Source: Nepenthes gracilis
Taxonomy: Eukaryota > Streptophyta > Magnoliopsida > Caryophyllales > Nepenthaceae
DNA: 64,000 nt
Direction of reading: 5' to 3'
NCBI GenBank assembly: GCA_033239525.1
Contig: BSYO01000005.1
Span: forward strand, 3,010,001 to 3,074,000
A model generated the notes under the pieces. It was not told the DNA's origin and searched no databases. It saw only the letters and a list, made by a program, of their open reading frames with translations. The translations under genes and the position numbers were made by a program. Positions 33,435-45,715 of the stretch are shown in pieces. Each line of letters starts with the position of its first letter. Within the stretch, counting starts at the first letter, position 1.

Positions 33435-36400
33435 TCACATAATGGAACTTAGTCCCATTTCAGTTACAAGATTCTTGAATCTCAAGAGTGGCATGCCTTT
33501 TGTCAAAGGATCAACGATCATTAATATAATGCTAATATACTCAATAGCAATTTTCTTTCTTTTAATGCGCTCTTTTATGGCTAAAAATTGAATGTCGATA
33601 TATTTATTTTGACTACTACTTTTATTATTTTTAGTTAGGAAAATAGCAGCTGAATTATCACAATATGTCTTTAATGGCCTTGAGATAGAATTAACCACTC
33701 TAAACCTAGACAAGAAATTTCTCATCCATGCACAATGGTTTGCAGCCTTAAAACAAGTAACGAATTCGACTTCCATAATGGAAGTAGCAATCAAGGTCTG
33801 TTTTGCACTCCGGTAGGATACAACTCCACCGGCAAATATAAATATATAACCAGATGTTGATTTACGTGAATCAACACATTCAGCAAAGTCTGAATCAGAG
33901 TACCCCAATACTTCCAAATCGTCGGTCCGTCTATATATAAGCATGTAGTCTTTGGTACATTGGAGATACCTCATCACTTTCTTAGCAGCGTTCCAGTATT
34001 CCATACCTGGATAACTCTGAAATCTTTCCAACTGTAAATGCGATGTCAAGTCTTGTATATACTTGAGTATACATCAAACTTCCAACAGCGGAAGTATATG
34101 GAATGTTCTTCATCTGTTCTCGTTTAAAATCGTTTTCTGGGTATTGACTCAAATTGAACCTATTACCCTTCACAATGGGTGCTATACTTGGTGAATAATT
34201 TTTCATCCAAAATCTCTGTAGAATTTTATTGATATAAGTTTCTTGAGACAAACCTAGAACTCATTGTGGTCTGTCTCGATGTATTTTGATGTCAATAATA
34301 TAAGATGAATCACCAATATCTTTCATTTTAAATTTATCAGAGAGAAATTATTTTACCTCATACAGCAAGCCCTTATCATTGGATGCACGTAAAATATCGT
34401 CCACATATAAAATAAGAAAATAAATCTTACTCCCATTGACCTTCTGGTCTATATATTGATCCAAAATATTCTCTTCAAAACGAAATAAAGAGATAATATC
34501 ATCAAATTTTAAATACCATTGACGGGAGACTTATTTCAATCAATATATGGACTTCTTAAGTTTGCATATCAATTGCTCACCATCATTAGAGGAGAATCCT
34601 TCTGGTTGTTTCATATAAACCTCTTCCTCTAGATCACCATTTAGAAATACTAAAACATCAATTTGTTATAATTTCATATCAAAATGAGCAACCAATACCA
34701 AAATAATGCGAAGAGAATCCTTTTTAGATATAAGAGAAAAAATTTTCGTGTAATTAATTCTCTCATTTTGAGTATATCTCTTAACAAATAGTCTCGCTTT
34801 ATATCTTTTGATATTACTTAATGAGTCTTTCTTTGTCTTAAAGACCCATTTACACTCTATGGCTTCGCCCTTTTAGGCAATTCGACAAGATTTCAGACTC
34901 TACTACAACTAATGGAATTCATTTCTTTCTTCATGGTATTGTACTATAATTGTGACTCATTACAACTCATAACTTGTAAAAATATTTCATGATTATTTTT
35001 GACTCCAATATTACAGTCAGACTCCTGTAGATATATAATATAATCACTAGGGATTACTAATTTTCTCATTCTAGAAGATCTTCTCAATGTTGTATCATCA
35101 TTCTCAATAAGAGTATGTTGTATAACTATTTCAGATAAATTCTAAATTTTATGGTCAACTGGAATAGGTTCAATATTTTATGGAATGTCATTAATTGGTT
35201 GTTCAACACTAATTTTATTTTAAGGGGTGTTGTTTACAACAATCAACCTATCATTTGAAGTGAAAGGTTGAGAAATCAAATGATCATTATCAGAATCATA
35301 TTTTTGGATCGCTTTCTCCCACTCATTAAGTCATTCTCAAGAAATTTTATATTTCTTGATTTCACAATCCTAATGCTGTGAGATAGACAGTAAAATCTGT
35401 ATTTTTTGGATCGTTCGGCATATCCATTGAAATGCCTACTAATAGTTATTGGATCCAACATCTTCTCATGTAGATTGTAAACTCTTACTTCTGATGGGCA
35501 TCCCTATACGCGTACATGCCGCAAACTCGATTTTTAACCTTTTCATAACTTAAAAAGTGTTTTTGGAATAGCTTTTGTTGGACCCGGTTTAATTTATACA
35601 TCGCTGTTTTAAGAGCTTCACTACACAATGATTTTGAAAGATCGGAGTTGCTAAACATACTTCTCACAATGTCCAATAACGTTCGATTTTTTCTTTCTAC
35701 TATACCATTTTGGTTCGGAGAACTAGGCATAATATATTGGGCAACAATCCCATATTCTTACAGACACCTTGCAAATGGATCAGGCATTTATCCATGTTCA
35801 ATATATCTTTCATGATACTCTCCACGTCTATCTGATTTTACAATTTTAATTTATTTTTTACATTATTTTTCTACTTCTACTTTAAATAATTTAAAAGTAT
35901 CTAAGACTTCATTCTTATTATGAAGCAAGTAGAGATACATATATCGTAAAAAATCATCAATAAATATTATAAAATATTTTGGGCCATATGAGTCAATGTC
36001 AGGACTACAAATATCAGTATGTATAATTTCTAATATGTCTGAACTCTTCTTGACATTTTTCTTAGTTTTGTTGGTCCGCTTTCCTTTAATACAATCTATA
36101 TAAATTTTAAAGTCAGTAAAATCTAAAATACTAAGTATTTCATCATTTATCAATCTTTTGATTCTTTCAGTGGAAATATGACATAATCTTCTATGTCACA
36201 ACATAGAAAAATATTCATCCATAACACATCGTTTAATACCAGCATCAACATGCACAATATTATAAGAGGTATTATTTTGTAAGTTTAAGTAATAAAGACC
36301 ATCTGACAATGTACTATTTCTAACAATATCAGACTTATAATATAAACTGAAAGATGAGTTTGAAAATATAATGAAATATTCGAAATGTACAAATATTGAA

Positions 36401-37400
36401 ATTGATATCAAATTTCTGAAAAAATTTAGAATATAAAAGGTCTTTTTCAAATTCAAAATAAAACAATTATTCAAAATTAAACTGCATGTTCTAATGGCCT
36501 CCACATGTGAACGCATCTTGTTTCCGGAGAAGATACTTTGTTCACTACCCACTGGTTTCCTTAGATTTTACAAGCCCTGTAAGAAATTTAAAATATGAAT
36601 TGTAGAATCAGAATTAATTTTCCATGTGTTATGAGAAATATTAACCATATTAGATTCATAACATACAAAAGAGAATGGATTACCTTTCTTCTCAAATCAA
36701 TTTTGATATTTGATACAATCTTTCTTGATGTGTCCCTTCTTTTTATAGAAAAAGCACTTGGATTCTTTCTTAATATCAAATTAAGGAAGTATTTTATTTT
36801 TTTCCTTCTTCTTTGCTTGAGCTTTAAACTTTTCTTCTTTGAATATATAAAAATGCTTTCACTTTATTCCATCAGAAGCATTCTTTCTTCTTGAATACAC
36901 ACGGTCATAAGTTCATTGATCGATCATTTATCTTTATGTGTGTTATAAGAGATTTTCAAAGGTTCATATTATGATGAAAGTGTGTTCGAAATATAATGTA
37001 CAAGGAAAGATTCAGACATTTTTAACTCTAAATTTTTCAACTGAGCCGCTATATCCCTCATTTGTATAATGTGCTCACGTATACCCCTAACACTGGTGAG
37101 CTTTAGAGATGAAAACTTCATTATTATGGTGCTAATAAGTACTTTATTTGAAGTTTTAAATTGCTCATCAATAGTTTTCAGTAAATTCCGCACTTTATTA
37201 TATTGATTGATGGAACGACGAATACCAACAAAAATTTTAATCTTTATGAACATTAGATTGAGGCGATTAGATCGCTCCCATTGTTCATAAAGAGCTATAT
37301 CAATTGGAGTGCTGCTTAAAGTAAAAGCAGGTGGTTCATCTTTTTTATAGTATAATCTATATTCATCCACCCTAAATGAAGAAGAATTCTCTCCTTTCAT
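33435..37400 (-). pseudogene. Copia gag-pol polyprotein, multiply broken
   Basis: Fragments in order on the minus strand. Gag with a UBN2-like region is at 37400-36969. A protease to pre-integrase segment lies at 36552-36196. The start of the integrase core is at 36153-35863, with HTDIC carrying the first catalytic Asp and FIDDFLRY after it. The end of the core is at 35730-35485 (SSPNQNGIVERKNRTL). Reverse transcriptase is the most eroded part but keeps YVDD at 34407-34396. RNase H is at 34049-33435 (GYSDSDFAECVDSRKSTSGY, then DNSAAIFLTKN and QFLAIKERI). Stops and frameshifts separate all of these. No product is expected. Confidence 0.9.
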
Positions 37401-37962
37401 ACTTTATAATTATCACCTTTCAGTTTAAAAATTTTACATCTTATATCAGAAAGATTAACAGATTGAATAACTACATAAAAATTAAATACATGTTTAACAA
37501 ATAATAAATGAGGCTAACAAATAAATACAGAATTATATTTTACCAATATAAAGCATACATCATGAATAAATTGATATAAAAATTACCTGTGGGCTAAATT
37601 ATTAATTCAAGTAGATTCAAATCTAATTTTATGATAAAACTATCAAATTATATTCCAATTCTTAATTCCTGTGGGCAAATTAAGAAAATAATTTGATATT
37701 TTATCCTAATTAATTAATTTAATATAATAAAATTTTTTGTGAGATAAATTTTATTATATTAAAAATAATTAGTTATAATTAATGTCATTATACTATATTT
37801 GATAATAAAATATAATTTTATTAATAAAGGACGCTGTGGCTAATCCTTAATTAATTAAATTATATAAATCATGAGACATTATACACACATATAAATAATT
37901 ATATATTTTAAATATTATATTTTAATCTTTATATATAATAATAAATATTTTAAGCAGTGGTA

Positions 37963-38035
37963 ATGCTACTTCCTTTCACGCAGGTCCTGGGTTTGAGACC
38001 TCCCGCTGCGCAGCATGCATAATTAACAATGATTT
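37963..38035 (+). repeat. tRNA-like (SINE-type) sequence inside the copia element
   Basis: AGCAGTGGTAATGCT resembles a pol III A box. GGTTTGAGACC, about 35 bases later, is one base from the B-box consensus. It lies between the primer site and gag on the opposite strand to the element. It could be an inserted SINE head or chance similarity. Confidence 0.3.
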
Positions 38036-38914
38036 TTGCAGTGTGGGCCTAGGCAGAATGGGCCGAGCTCGTGTGGGCCGCAGCACGAAAGTGGGTCGCC
38101 ACTCTTCTGCTGCTGAGACGCGAGAAATGCTAGCAGCAGGAATTAGGCCGTGCACGAAAAACGGCTCAAGTCTGAAATCTTTTTTTTTTAAAATAGAAGT
38201 ACGCTGTAAGAGAACGACGCTGTTTTGAGTCGTCATCTACCTCCAACCGGGCACACCCAGACCCGAATCACCTGAATTCTAACCCGATGAAAACTCCTGT
38301 ATTTTTACACCAAAATTGATGAAAATATATAAAAATGTTGAAAATTAAAATTTTTAATGATTTTCGACATTCGTTTTCACCAAATCACCACAAAAGTCAA
38401 AACTTTAATAATTTTAAAATTCGAAAAAAAACAAAAAAGTTGCAGAACGGAAAAGGCAGAGGCACAACATGGCTCTGATACCAAATATTAGCAATTTATG
38501 TGGCATAAATAACCACGAAAGCGGAATAAAGAATCGTATACTGACCTCCCACCATTTGCTTTGCTCTGTGTTCAGGCTCTGAATTTTGGACCGGTTTTGA
38601 GCTTCTGGACACTCCTTCTTTCTTCTAGATGGTGTATTGGTGAGAGTTGGTGTTATGGACAAAACCAATTTACATCATTTATAAGGCAATTCCATCAATT
38701 GTTTTCATAGGACATTACCAACGAACATCCTCTAATGAGAATAATGGGGAACAATAATGGAAAAGTTATTAATATAAATGGATTACTAATGCTTCAACAA
38801 TGAATTGAAGGAACAAGTGAAGGAAATCAGTCGTCGTGAAGATGAAGCCTGGAAGATGGAACTTGATCGGCTGAGGCAACTGAAATAGCTGAAGGCTAAA
38901 GCGGCTACAACATT

Positions 38915-40180
38915 GTCATAAAATTTCAATGATAGATTTAGATATTTTATCACTATTTAAAAAAAAACATTTATAAAGAAATATACGAAATATGCATAAG
39001 TTAGAGAGAAATACGAAAACTATATTTTCTGTAGATAAGATGAAAATGTTGATAAAAAAAAAAAAACTATCAAGTATTTTCTTTAAATATGATTGGCTTT
39101 TAAATAACCCGAACAACTATTACAATGAATATAAGAATGTGGATAATTACTTCCAAATTCTCAGAACTGCTAACGTATTTTGCTATACAATGTTCTCTCC
39201 CATGAGACATCATTCCTTGTTACAAAGTGGGCTTATAAAGTTTTAACAATGCTTAATTATTTAAGTACTCCTAACGAAATATAATTACATGAACCTTCTT
39301 CAATCTAAATGCTTCTTAGCCTATTAACTGTCGTCCCATTGTCCCACTGCAATTGGTAAATTTTTTTTCTTTTAAGTTCATTCTAAAGGATAAAGTTATA
39401 CAAAATGAGACTAAATATCAGATATATCATCCTCTTTTTTTAAAGTAAATATTATTAATATGATTATCTCTTCATTAGAAATTATGTTAGGTAAAATTTT
39501 CTGTATTAGTTAAATAAAGATGTATTATCTTATTAATAGTAAAACTTTATTCTTTTTTTTTAAAGTATCTTTTTAAGAATAAAATCATATAAAATAAGAC
39601 TAAATACTATAAACGTCATCTCCCTTTTTCAAAATAAATAATTCTTCTAAAGAAAACATACCAAACCGTAAATTTTAAAACAATAATATTTTCCAAATTT
39701 AAAATACAATATCAACAATATAAAACAACGCCTTCGAACAAACACCAATCAATTCATAATCAATCATCATGTAAACATCAATAGACATTCACTATATTAT
39801 AATAGTCCATGTCACCATGACTGCACACCATTTTTTATCATCATATTTATCAGTCATATTATCATTCTATTTGCGACTATATGGCGTGTGCATTATAAGG
39901 ATTTGCGAGACTATTACTTTAGAATGGTCTATCATACATAAATGTGAACAAGCCTTATCTAAACTTACCATTAAAAGTCATTAAATTATTAATCAACACC
40001 AATTGATACCACACCATGATATTATTAAAACCAAAATGCATTCTTATAAAACTTTTTAAAAACTTGTGTTAACATGAGGAGTCACTAAAAATATTCAAGC
40101 ATAGGTATTCTTTTTGTAAGTTATGCAGTGCACTAGAATATAAAATGACGTACTTATATTCTAAGCATGCGAAACTAATG
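38915..40180. other. AT-rich intergenic, no gene seen
   Basis: No open frame with coding character and no repeat array. The two poly-T-rich blocks near 39365 and 39550 are followed by related sequence (AAAATRAGACTAAATAYTA), suggesting a small local duplication. Confidence 0.4.
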
Positions 40181-43100
40181 TTAGAGTTTGTTAATGTTTT
40201 ATTAGATAATATATTTTATTAATCAGCCCAATTATTAATAAAAAATATGTATTTACTTAATTAAGAGATTAGTTCTTTTTTTAATTTTATAAATAATAGA
40301 ATTATCAATTATTTATTAATGTGATTCAATCCGCACTTTTCTTAAATTAAGTGGATGGTTTTGAGATTTGGAATGAAAAAATCTCTTAACTTTTAATTAT
40401 TTATGATTTTAAAAAGGTCCGTTACAAAAGTGAAATAATAACTTAAACTTTTCTCACAAATTTCGTAACTCTCACCAAGAATGAGATAAGGGCAAATGGA
40501 GAAAAATGTGTTCCAATTTCTTCAAAAAAAAAAACAAATAAGTATGAATATTTATTTTTATATTATGAAATCATGAAATAGCATAATAATTTAAACAATT
40601 TGCAAATAGTTTAAATCTCGTAAGATTTTTACAAGTATTACAGTGTGGTTAATAATAATGTTATTTTGATTTTGGATAAACACACAATTGTTATTTTGGT
40701 TTTTAAAATTTATGGTTATCATGTATGAATATATAATGCATTTGGTTTCAAACTTTCATACATAAATTATGATTGTTGAATCTTCATACTAAATCTATCT
40801 ATTTTTTTAGTAGATTGTTCTATATGAATCTTTAATCTCTGTTTTATATCTTCTTTAATGTTTTGTCATTTTCATACATTAATTATGCTTTTGAATCTTC
40901 TTATAAAAGTGATAATCATAGAATCATATATGATAGGCATCTGATGTGTATACATAAATAATATTGACAGATTAATTATTTTAAATGCACGATGCACACA
41001 TGATTTGTAGTTTTGATAAAATGAGTATGCGAAAAATACACGTGATTTGCGTATATATGCAGATGAGGTTGAATGTGAGCAACTAAAACATGCATGACAC
41101 AATGAAAAAAACATGAGTATAATATGTGCACGATGTATGTACATGCACCAATCTCACAGTATGTATCTACAAGATGTGTGCCTAACAGAAATCCAAGCAC
41201 CAAGGTCTCGGAAATTATTTAGGTTATTCAAGCTTTGCCGGAACTACATACTATGCTTTATCTCGATTAGCATTTGCTTGATATTTCACTTAAGCATTCT
41301 TTCTTATGTGTTGCAATAGATGTGCTACTCAAGCAAAGCTCATGTTCTATTCTCGTTTTGCTCGAACGATACTTTTTAAGTATCACCCATTGTTGCCCAT
41401 AAAAGTTTGCAACCTTATAGTTAATCAAAAGTTATTATAGTTGATCCAAAAAAGCACCACTTTTGTATGATTAACTAACTAAGTTAGGGTGATAAATTAG
41501 CATCATGATTGGATAAGTTTTGTTAAAGAAGAGTAATAAACTTCTTTAGATTTTGGATTTATATCATTAATTTTTTCTAAGTGAAAGAAAATCACTATAA
41601 TAATTTATTAATATGTTATAATTATATTCAAATATGGATTATAATGACACTATTTATTTTTATGTTCATTTATTTGTTTACTTAGGCAAAGCATTTTTAA
41701 TATTTTTCATTACTTAATGTATGTAGATAAAAACCCTTAAGATCGGTTATATATATGATGAAGAACAATCGCTATAAGGTTGGACTTTTGACTAAATGTT
41801 TTACTTAATGAATAAGTAGTAATTATAAAGAGAATTTACTTCCTATTTCTACAAAGGGCTCATTGAGAATTTATTTTATAATTTAGAATTTCACTAATTG
41901 ATGTACGAGTATAAAAATATACTGAGTGAAAAAACTATCACATTCTAAATGCAAAGGAATATATGACTGTTATGTACAATATGGAGGTAAAATTTGTAAC
42001 CTACTTGAAGCCACTATCTATGAATTATATCTATAAAATTTTATTTCAAAACTTAACAGTATAGTCAAGTGCTATTAATTTTTCTATAATAATTCTATAT
42101 TAGTCTTCTTCTTTTTAATTGTAAGTATTTAAAAGTGAGTAAGTATATGTAAATTGAATATTTTTCTAAATTCAAAAATTTCATTTCAATTATTGTATAT
42201 ATGAAGTGAAATTGAGGATAAAAGGTATCAATAAAACTTTTAATATAGATTTTATGATTACAAATTTATCAACAGAAGGGTTAATGGCAAAGATATTTAA
42301 GAATTATATTGATAGTATGAGTCTTTATTGTAGACATTGACATACTTTGGAATGCATTATGTTTTTTGGGTAATTGTTTGATGGCATTATGCTATATTCG
42401 TTGACTTTTAAGAGATTTAGGTATGAGTTATTGATATTTTCTTTTTTATGATGTTTAAACTTTATGTTTGTGGATTGATAATAATAATAACAAATTTTGA
42501 CAAAGATATTATTATTAAACTTTATGTGTACTTTTCATTATAGACTCATATAATTATTTATTAATAGTATGGTAATGCAACGAATTGTATAACTTACTAT
42601 ATAGAATTGTTATGGCTTGTGCTTGTAAATGATTTGGTAATAGTATTATGATAACTTACTATTATAGGATCATATGATATATACTTAATATTTGCATGAG
42701 TTTTAGTAATCACATTATTATCATATGGGTCAAGTGTGAAAATATTAGAATTTTCACATATAACATGACTAATATCTAATAATTTATGAAAATAATAAAA
42801 AATTATAATTTATATAATTTTATTATATTTTATTAGTAAAATATATTTTGTTTAATTAGTCTAATTTTTTGATAAAAAATAATTCTTATTTAATTGAGGA
42901 ATTGATAATCTTTCTATATATATCAAGATTACCATTCATTTGTTGATGAGATTTAATTTTATGAATTTTTTGAATTATGTGGAGGTTTTCAAGTTTAAAA
43001 TGATAAAACTTCTTAACTTTTAAGTATTTCTTGTCTAGAAAATACCTATCCCAAAAATCAAAGTAACAATTGAAATTCGTCTAATAAATTCTGTAACTCT

Positions 43101-43290
43101 CATAAATGACAAAAGATAATAACTAATAAAGACAAATCAATCCCATATTCTTCAAGAAAAAAGAAATTAATTATAGATTTAGAAGTGTCATAAATATTTA
43201 TTTCTATGATATAAATCATAAAAATATGATAATTTTGATGATCCACATATGATCTAATCTCATAAAAATATAATTAATTTATCTATATTT
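40181..43290. mobile_element. Degenerate LTR-flanked non-coding element (candidate)
   Basis: A block of about 450 bases at 40181-40640 (beginning TGTTAGAGTTTG) is repeated in the same orientation at about 42745-43280. Shared runs include CTTAACTTTTAATTATTT, AAATTTCGTAACTCTCA and the AATTTCTTCAAAAAAAA region. The 2.1 kb between them is A/T-rich with no coding sequence, and I found no primer site. The arrangement fits an old non-autonomous LTR element or a plain duplication. Confidence 0.4.
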
Positions 43291-43486
43291 AAATAGGCCT
43301 AGTAATATAAAAATTATATTGAAATGATTTTATCAAAAATAACTAAATAATATTTTCATAATCTGAATCTATTTTAAATAAGTAGATACTATGTTGGAGC
43401 ACTCATTCATTTCACTAGATATAACGCCGTTTATTATTGAAATAAAAATATGTGGGAAAATATATAGAGAAAACTTGAGCGCTATT

Positions 43487-43560
43487 GCCAGGACTTAAAA
43501 CCCGGGCCTCTCGGGTGAGGGCCGAGTATCTTGACCAACTAGAGTACAACAACGGATTTG
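43487..43560 (-). repeat. tRNA-derived SINE or tRNA pseudogene fragment
   Basis: On the minus strand it reads TCTAGTTGGTCAAGATACTCGG, then CCGAGAGGCCCGGGTTTTAAGTCCTGG. This is the layout of a tRNA from D arm through anticodon arm to TpsiC arm, with a B box altered at one or two positions. The acceptor stem is not closed, so it is not a working tRNA gene. Confidence 0.5.
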
Positions 43561-43633
43561 TAACATCTATAATTTTATACTTTGAACGTTCAGTAACTTT
43601 ATACTAGAGATTAATTAAATTAGCTTTTAATTA

Positions 43634-45695
43634 TGATGGGTCTAGACTATAAGTTCAAAGGGTCAGACCCCACAGTAAGCTCATAATCCAATATAATTCT
43701 TTCAAAATGAAGAATCCCACATTGCTTTTGAAAGAATAATGCATATGTAAATATCAATATAAAAATAAGCACTCTCAAACTTTGAAAGACAAGCTCGAAT
43801 AAGTTCTAAAAGTTCTATAAGGCTCCACATGGCTTAAAGAAATGTGTAGTCATTGCTAGCCAATCTCAAACGAGAGCATATTGGCGGCTAAGAGATCATC
43901 GGCCCTCTGCAGCCAGGAGGCTCATCGGCCCTCTGCTACAAGGAGGCCCTCAGTCCTCCTCTGATTTGGAGGTCGTTCGCTCTCTGCTAGCCAGGTGCCA
44001 GCCAGGAGGCAATCAGCCCTCCACCCAAAGGCCACTGACCCTCCGCCAACAAGGAGGCCCTCAGCCTTTCACCCGGAATCTATTAGCCCTCCGCTGTAAG
44101 AAGGCCCTCCTCCCGTCCGGAGGCTATAGGCCCTGTGTTAGCTAGGAGGCCCTCAGCCCTCCGCCAGTTAAGAAGTCGTCCAGAGGCTATTAGCCTTCCG
44201 CTAGCTAGAAGGTTCTCAACCCTCCGCCAGTCAGAAAGCCCTTAGTCCTCCTCCCGTCTGGAGACTATCAGTCCTCATCTAGTCCTAGAGGCTCTCCTCT
44301 CGCCAAGAGGCCTTCAGCCCTTCTTCCGTCCGGAGGTCATCAGCCCACCTTTAGACCTAGAGGCCCTTTGGCCCTCCTCCGGCCAAGAGCTGTACGGTCC
44401 CACATTGGATTAGGGGAGGGGAATGAAGTGTCCTTATAAAGGCATGGACACCTCCCCCCTTGTAGACGCGTTTTGGGGGCGGCTTAGGCCGTCTGCCATG
44501 AACAAAACCGTGAGGCCTATAGGCTTGGAGATGCCGTGAAACTCTCCCAGGCTGCGGCCTGTAGGCTTGGAGACGTCGCGAAATTCTCCCGGGCCAAAGC
44601 GGACAATATCTACATGCGGATGCGCCGGAGACGTTACAAATGGTATCAGAGCCGGGATCCGATCCAGTGTGCCAGCGAGGACGCTGGGTCCCCAAGGGGG
44701 GTGGACTGTAAGGTCCCACATTGGATTGGGGGAGGGAAACAAAGTGTCCTTATAAGGGCATGGACACCTCCCCAATTGTAGACGCGTTTTGGGGGTGGCT
44801 TAGGCCGTCTGCCAGGAACAAAACCGTGAGGCTTGTAGGCTTGGAGATGCCGTGAAACTCTCCCAGGCTACGGCCTGTAGGCTTGGAGACGCCGCGAAGT
44901 TCTCCCTGGCCAAAGCGGATAATATCTACATGCGGATGCGCCGGGGACGTTACAAGAGCCTTCCGTCGTAGGAGCCCTTCATCCCAGAACCACGAGACCT
45001 CCTTCACAGAGACAGGAGCCCTCCGTCTTGGAGTCAGAAGCCCCTCGGTCGGAGCAAGGAACATTCCGTCTCGGAGCCACGAGCCCTCCGTCTTGGAGCC
45101 ATGAGCTCTCCATCCCATAGTCAGAAACTCACTATCTAAGAGTCAACCGTCCGCTCAGATAACAAGAATATTGACCCACCAGAATGGCTTAATCCTTTTT
45201 CTCTAAACTGCCCCTCTGCGGGTGCACTTTTAAGCCATCCCTCTACCAGGCACACCTCTAAACCGCCCCTATGTAGGGCACACTTCTAAACCGTCCTCCG
45301 CAAGCGCACCTCTAAGTTGCCTCTCTGTTGGGCACACCTTTAAACCGTCCTTCTATCAGGCGCACCTCTAAGCCGCCCCTCTACCAAGCATGCCCCACTG
45401 CCGGGCGTGCCTCTATGCCGCCCATCAGTTGGCGCATCCAAACGCTCTACCGCTATATGCATTCATTGCATCTTCCTAACATCTTTCTATTCTTTGAGAA
45501 AGATTTCTAACTTGAGCGTCAGAGGATATATGGTATGAGTAATTTTCGCCGTCTTCTGACATCTTGTTTGTGGTTTGTGGTATGCACATTCCAGGTTAAT
45601 AATGACGAAGATTGAATTTGCTTCAATTCGAACCATAACAGAAGAATGGAAGGCTCTCTAATCCATACCACAGTCTGAGAACCGGGGACGAATCA
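43634..45695 (+). mobile_element. Ty3/gypsy family-1 5' LTR (with nested TRIM)
   Basis: Starts TGATGGGTCTAGACT and ends GGGGACGAATCA, immediately followed by a primer binding site. Without the TRIM and its duplicated target it measures about 1.49 kb, close to the solo copy at 3825-5360. Both minisatellite types are present (43890-44380; 45215-45440). Confidence 0.85.
44391..44954 (+). mobile_element. TRIM retrotransposon 2 (non-coding, complete)
   Basis: Two LTRs of exactly 248 bases (44391-44638 and 44707-44954) begin TGTAMGGTCCCACATTGG and end GACGTTACA. The interior has the initiator tRNA-Met primer site TGGTATCAGAGCCGGGA (44641 onward) and a polypurine tract CCCAAGGGGGGTGGAC ending at 44706. 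A perfect target duplication AGAGC lies at 44386-44390 and 44955-44959. It is nested in the minisatellite of the surrounding gypsy LTR. LTR similarity is very high, so the insertion is recent. All frames across it are artefacts. Confidence 0.95.
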
Positions 45696-45715
45696 TTGGC
45701 GCCGTCTGTGGGAAC
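45696..45715 (+). other. Gypsy primer binding site
   Basis: TTGGCGCCGTCTGTGGGAAC follows the LTR end directly. This block is widely seen after 5' LTRs of plant Ty3/gypsy elements, where a tRNA primes minus-strand synthesis. Confidence 0.85.

Larger units (their letters stand above)
32700..38909 (-). mobile_element. Complete but dead Ty1/copia retrotransposon
   Basis: LTRs at 32700-33122 and 38486-38909 (423 and 424 bases) are flanked by a perfect ACATT duplication (32695-32699 and 38910-38914). Read on the minus strand, the 5' LTR is the right one. Next to it is the primer binding site TGGTATCAGAGCCA for initiator tRNA-Met (38470-38483). A purine-rich tract (AAGTGAGAGAA) precedes the 3' LTR at 33122. 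The gag, integrase, reverse transcriptase, RNase H order places it in Ty1/copia. The LTRs differ at many positions and the coding region is broken repeatedly, so it is old. Confidence 0.95.

Noticed and set aside
44357..45118. Frames of 60-122 codons on both strands
   Set aside because: Cross the TRIM and the GGAGGCC minisatellite; similar peptides appear in both LTRs of the TRIM, so they are repeat products.
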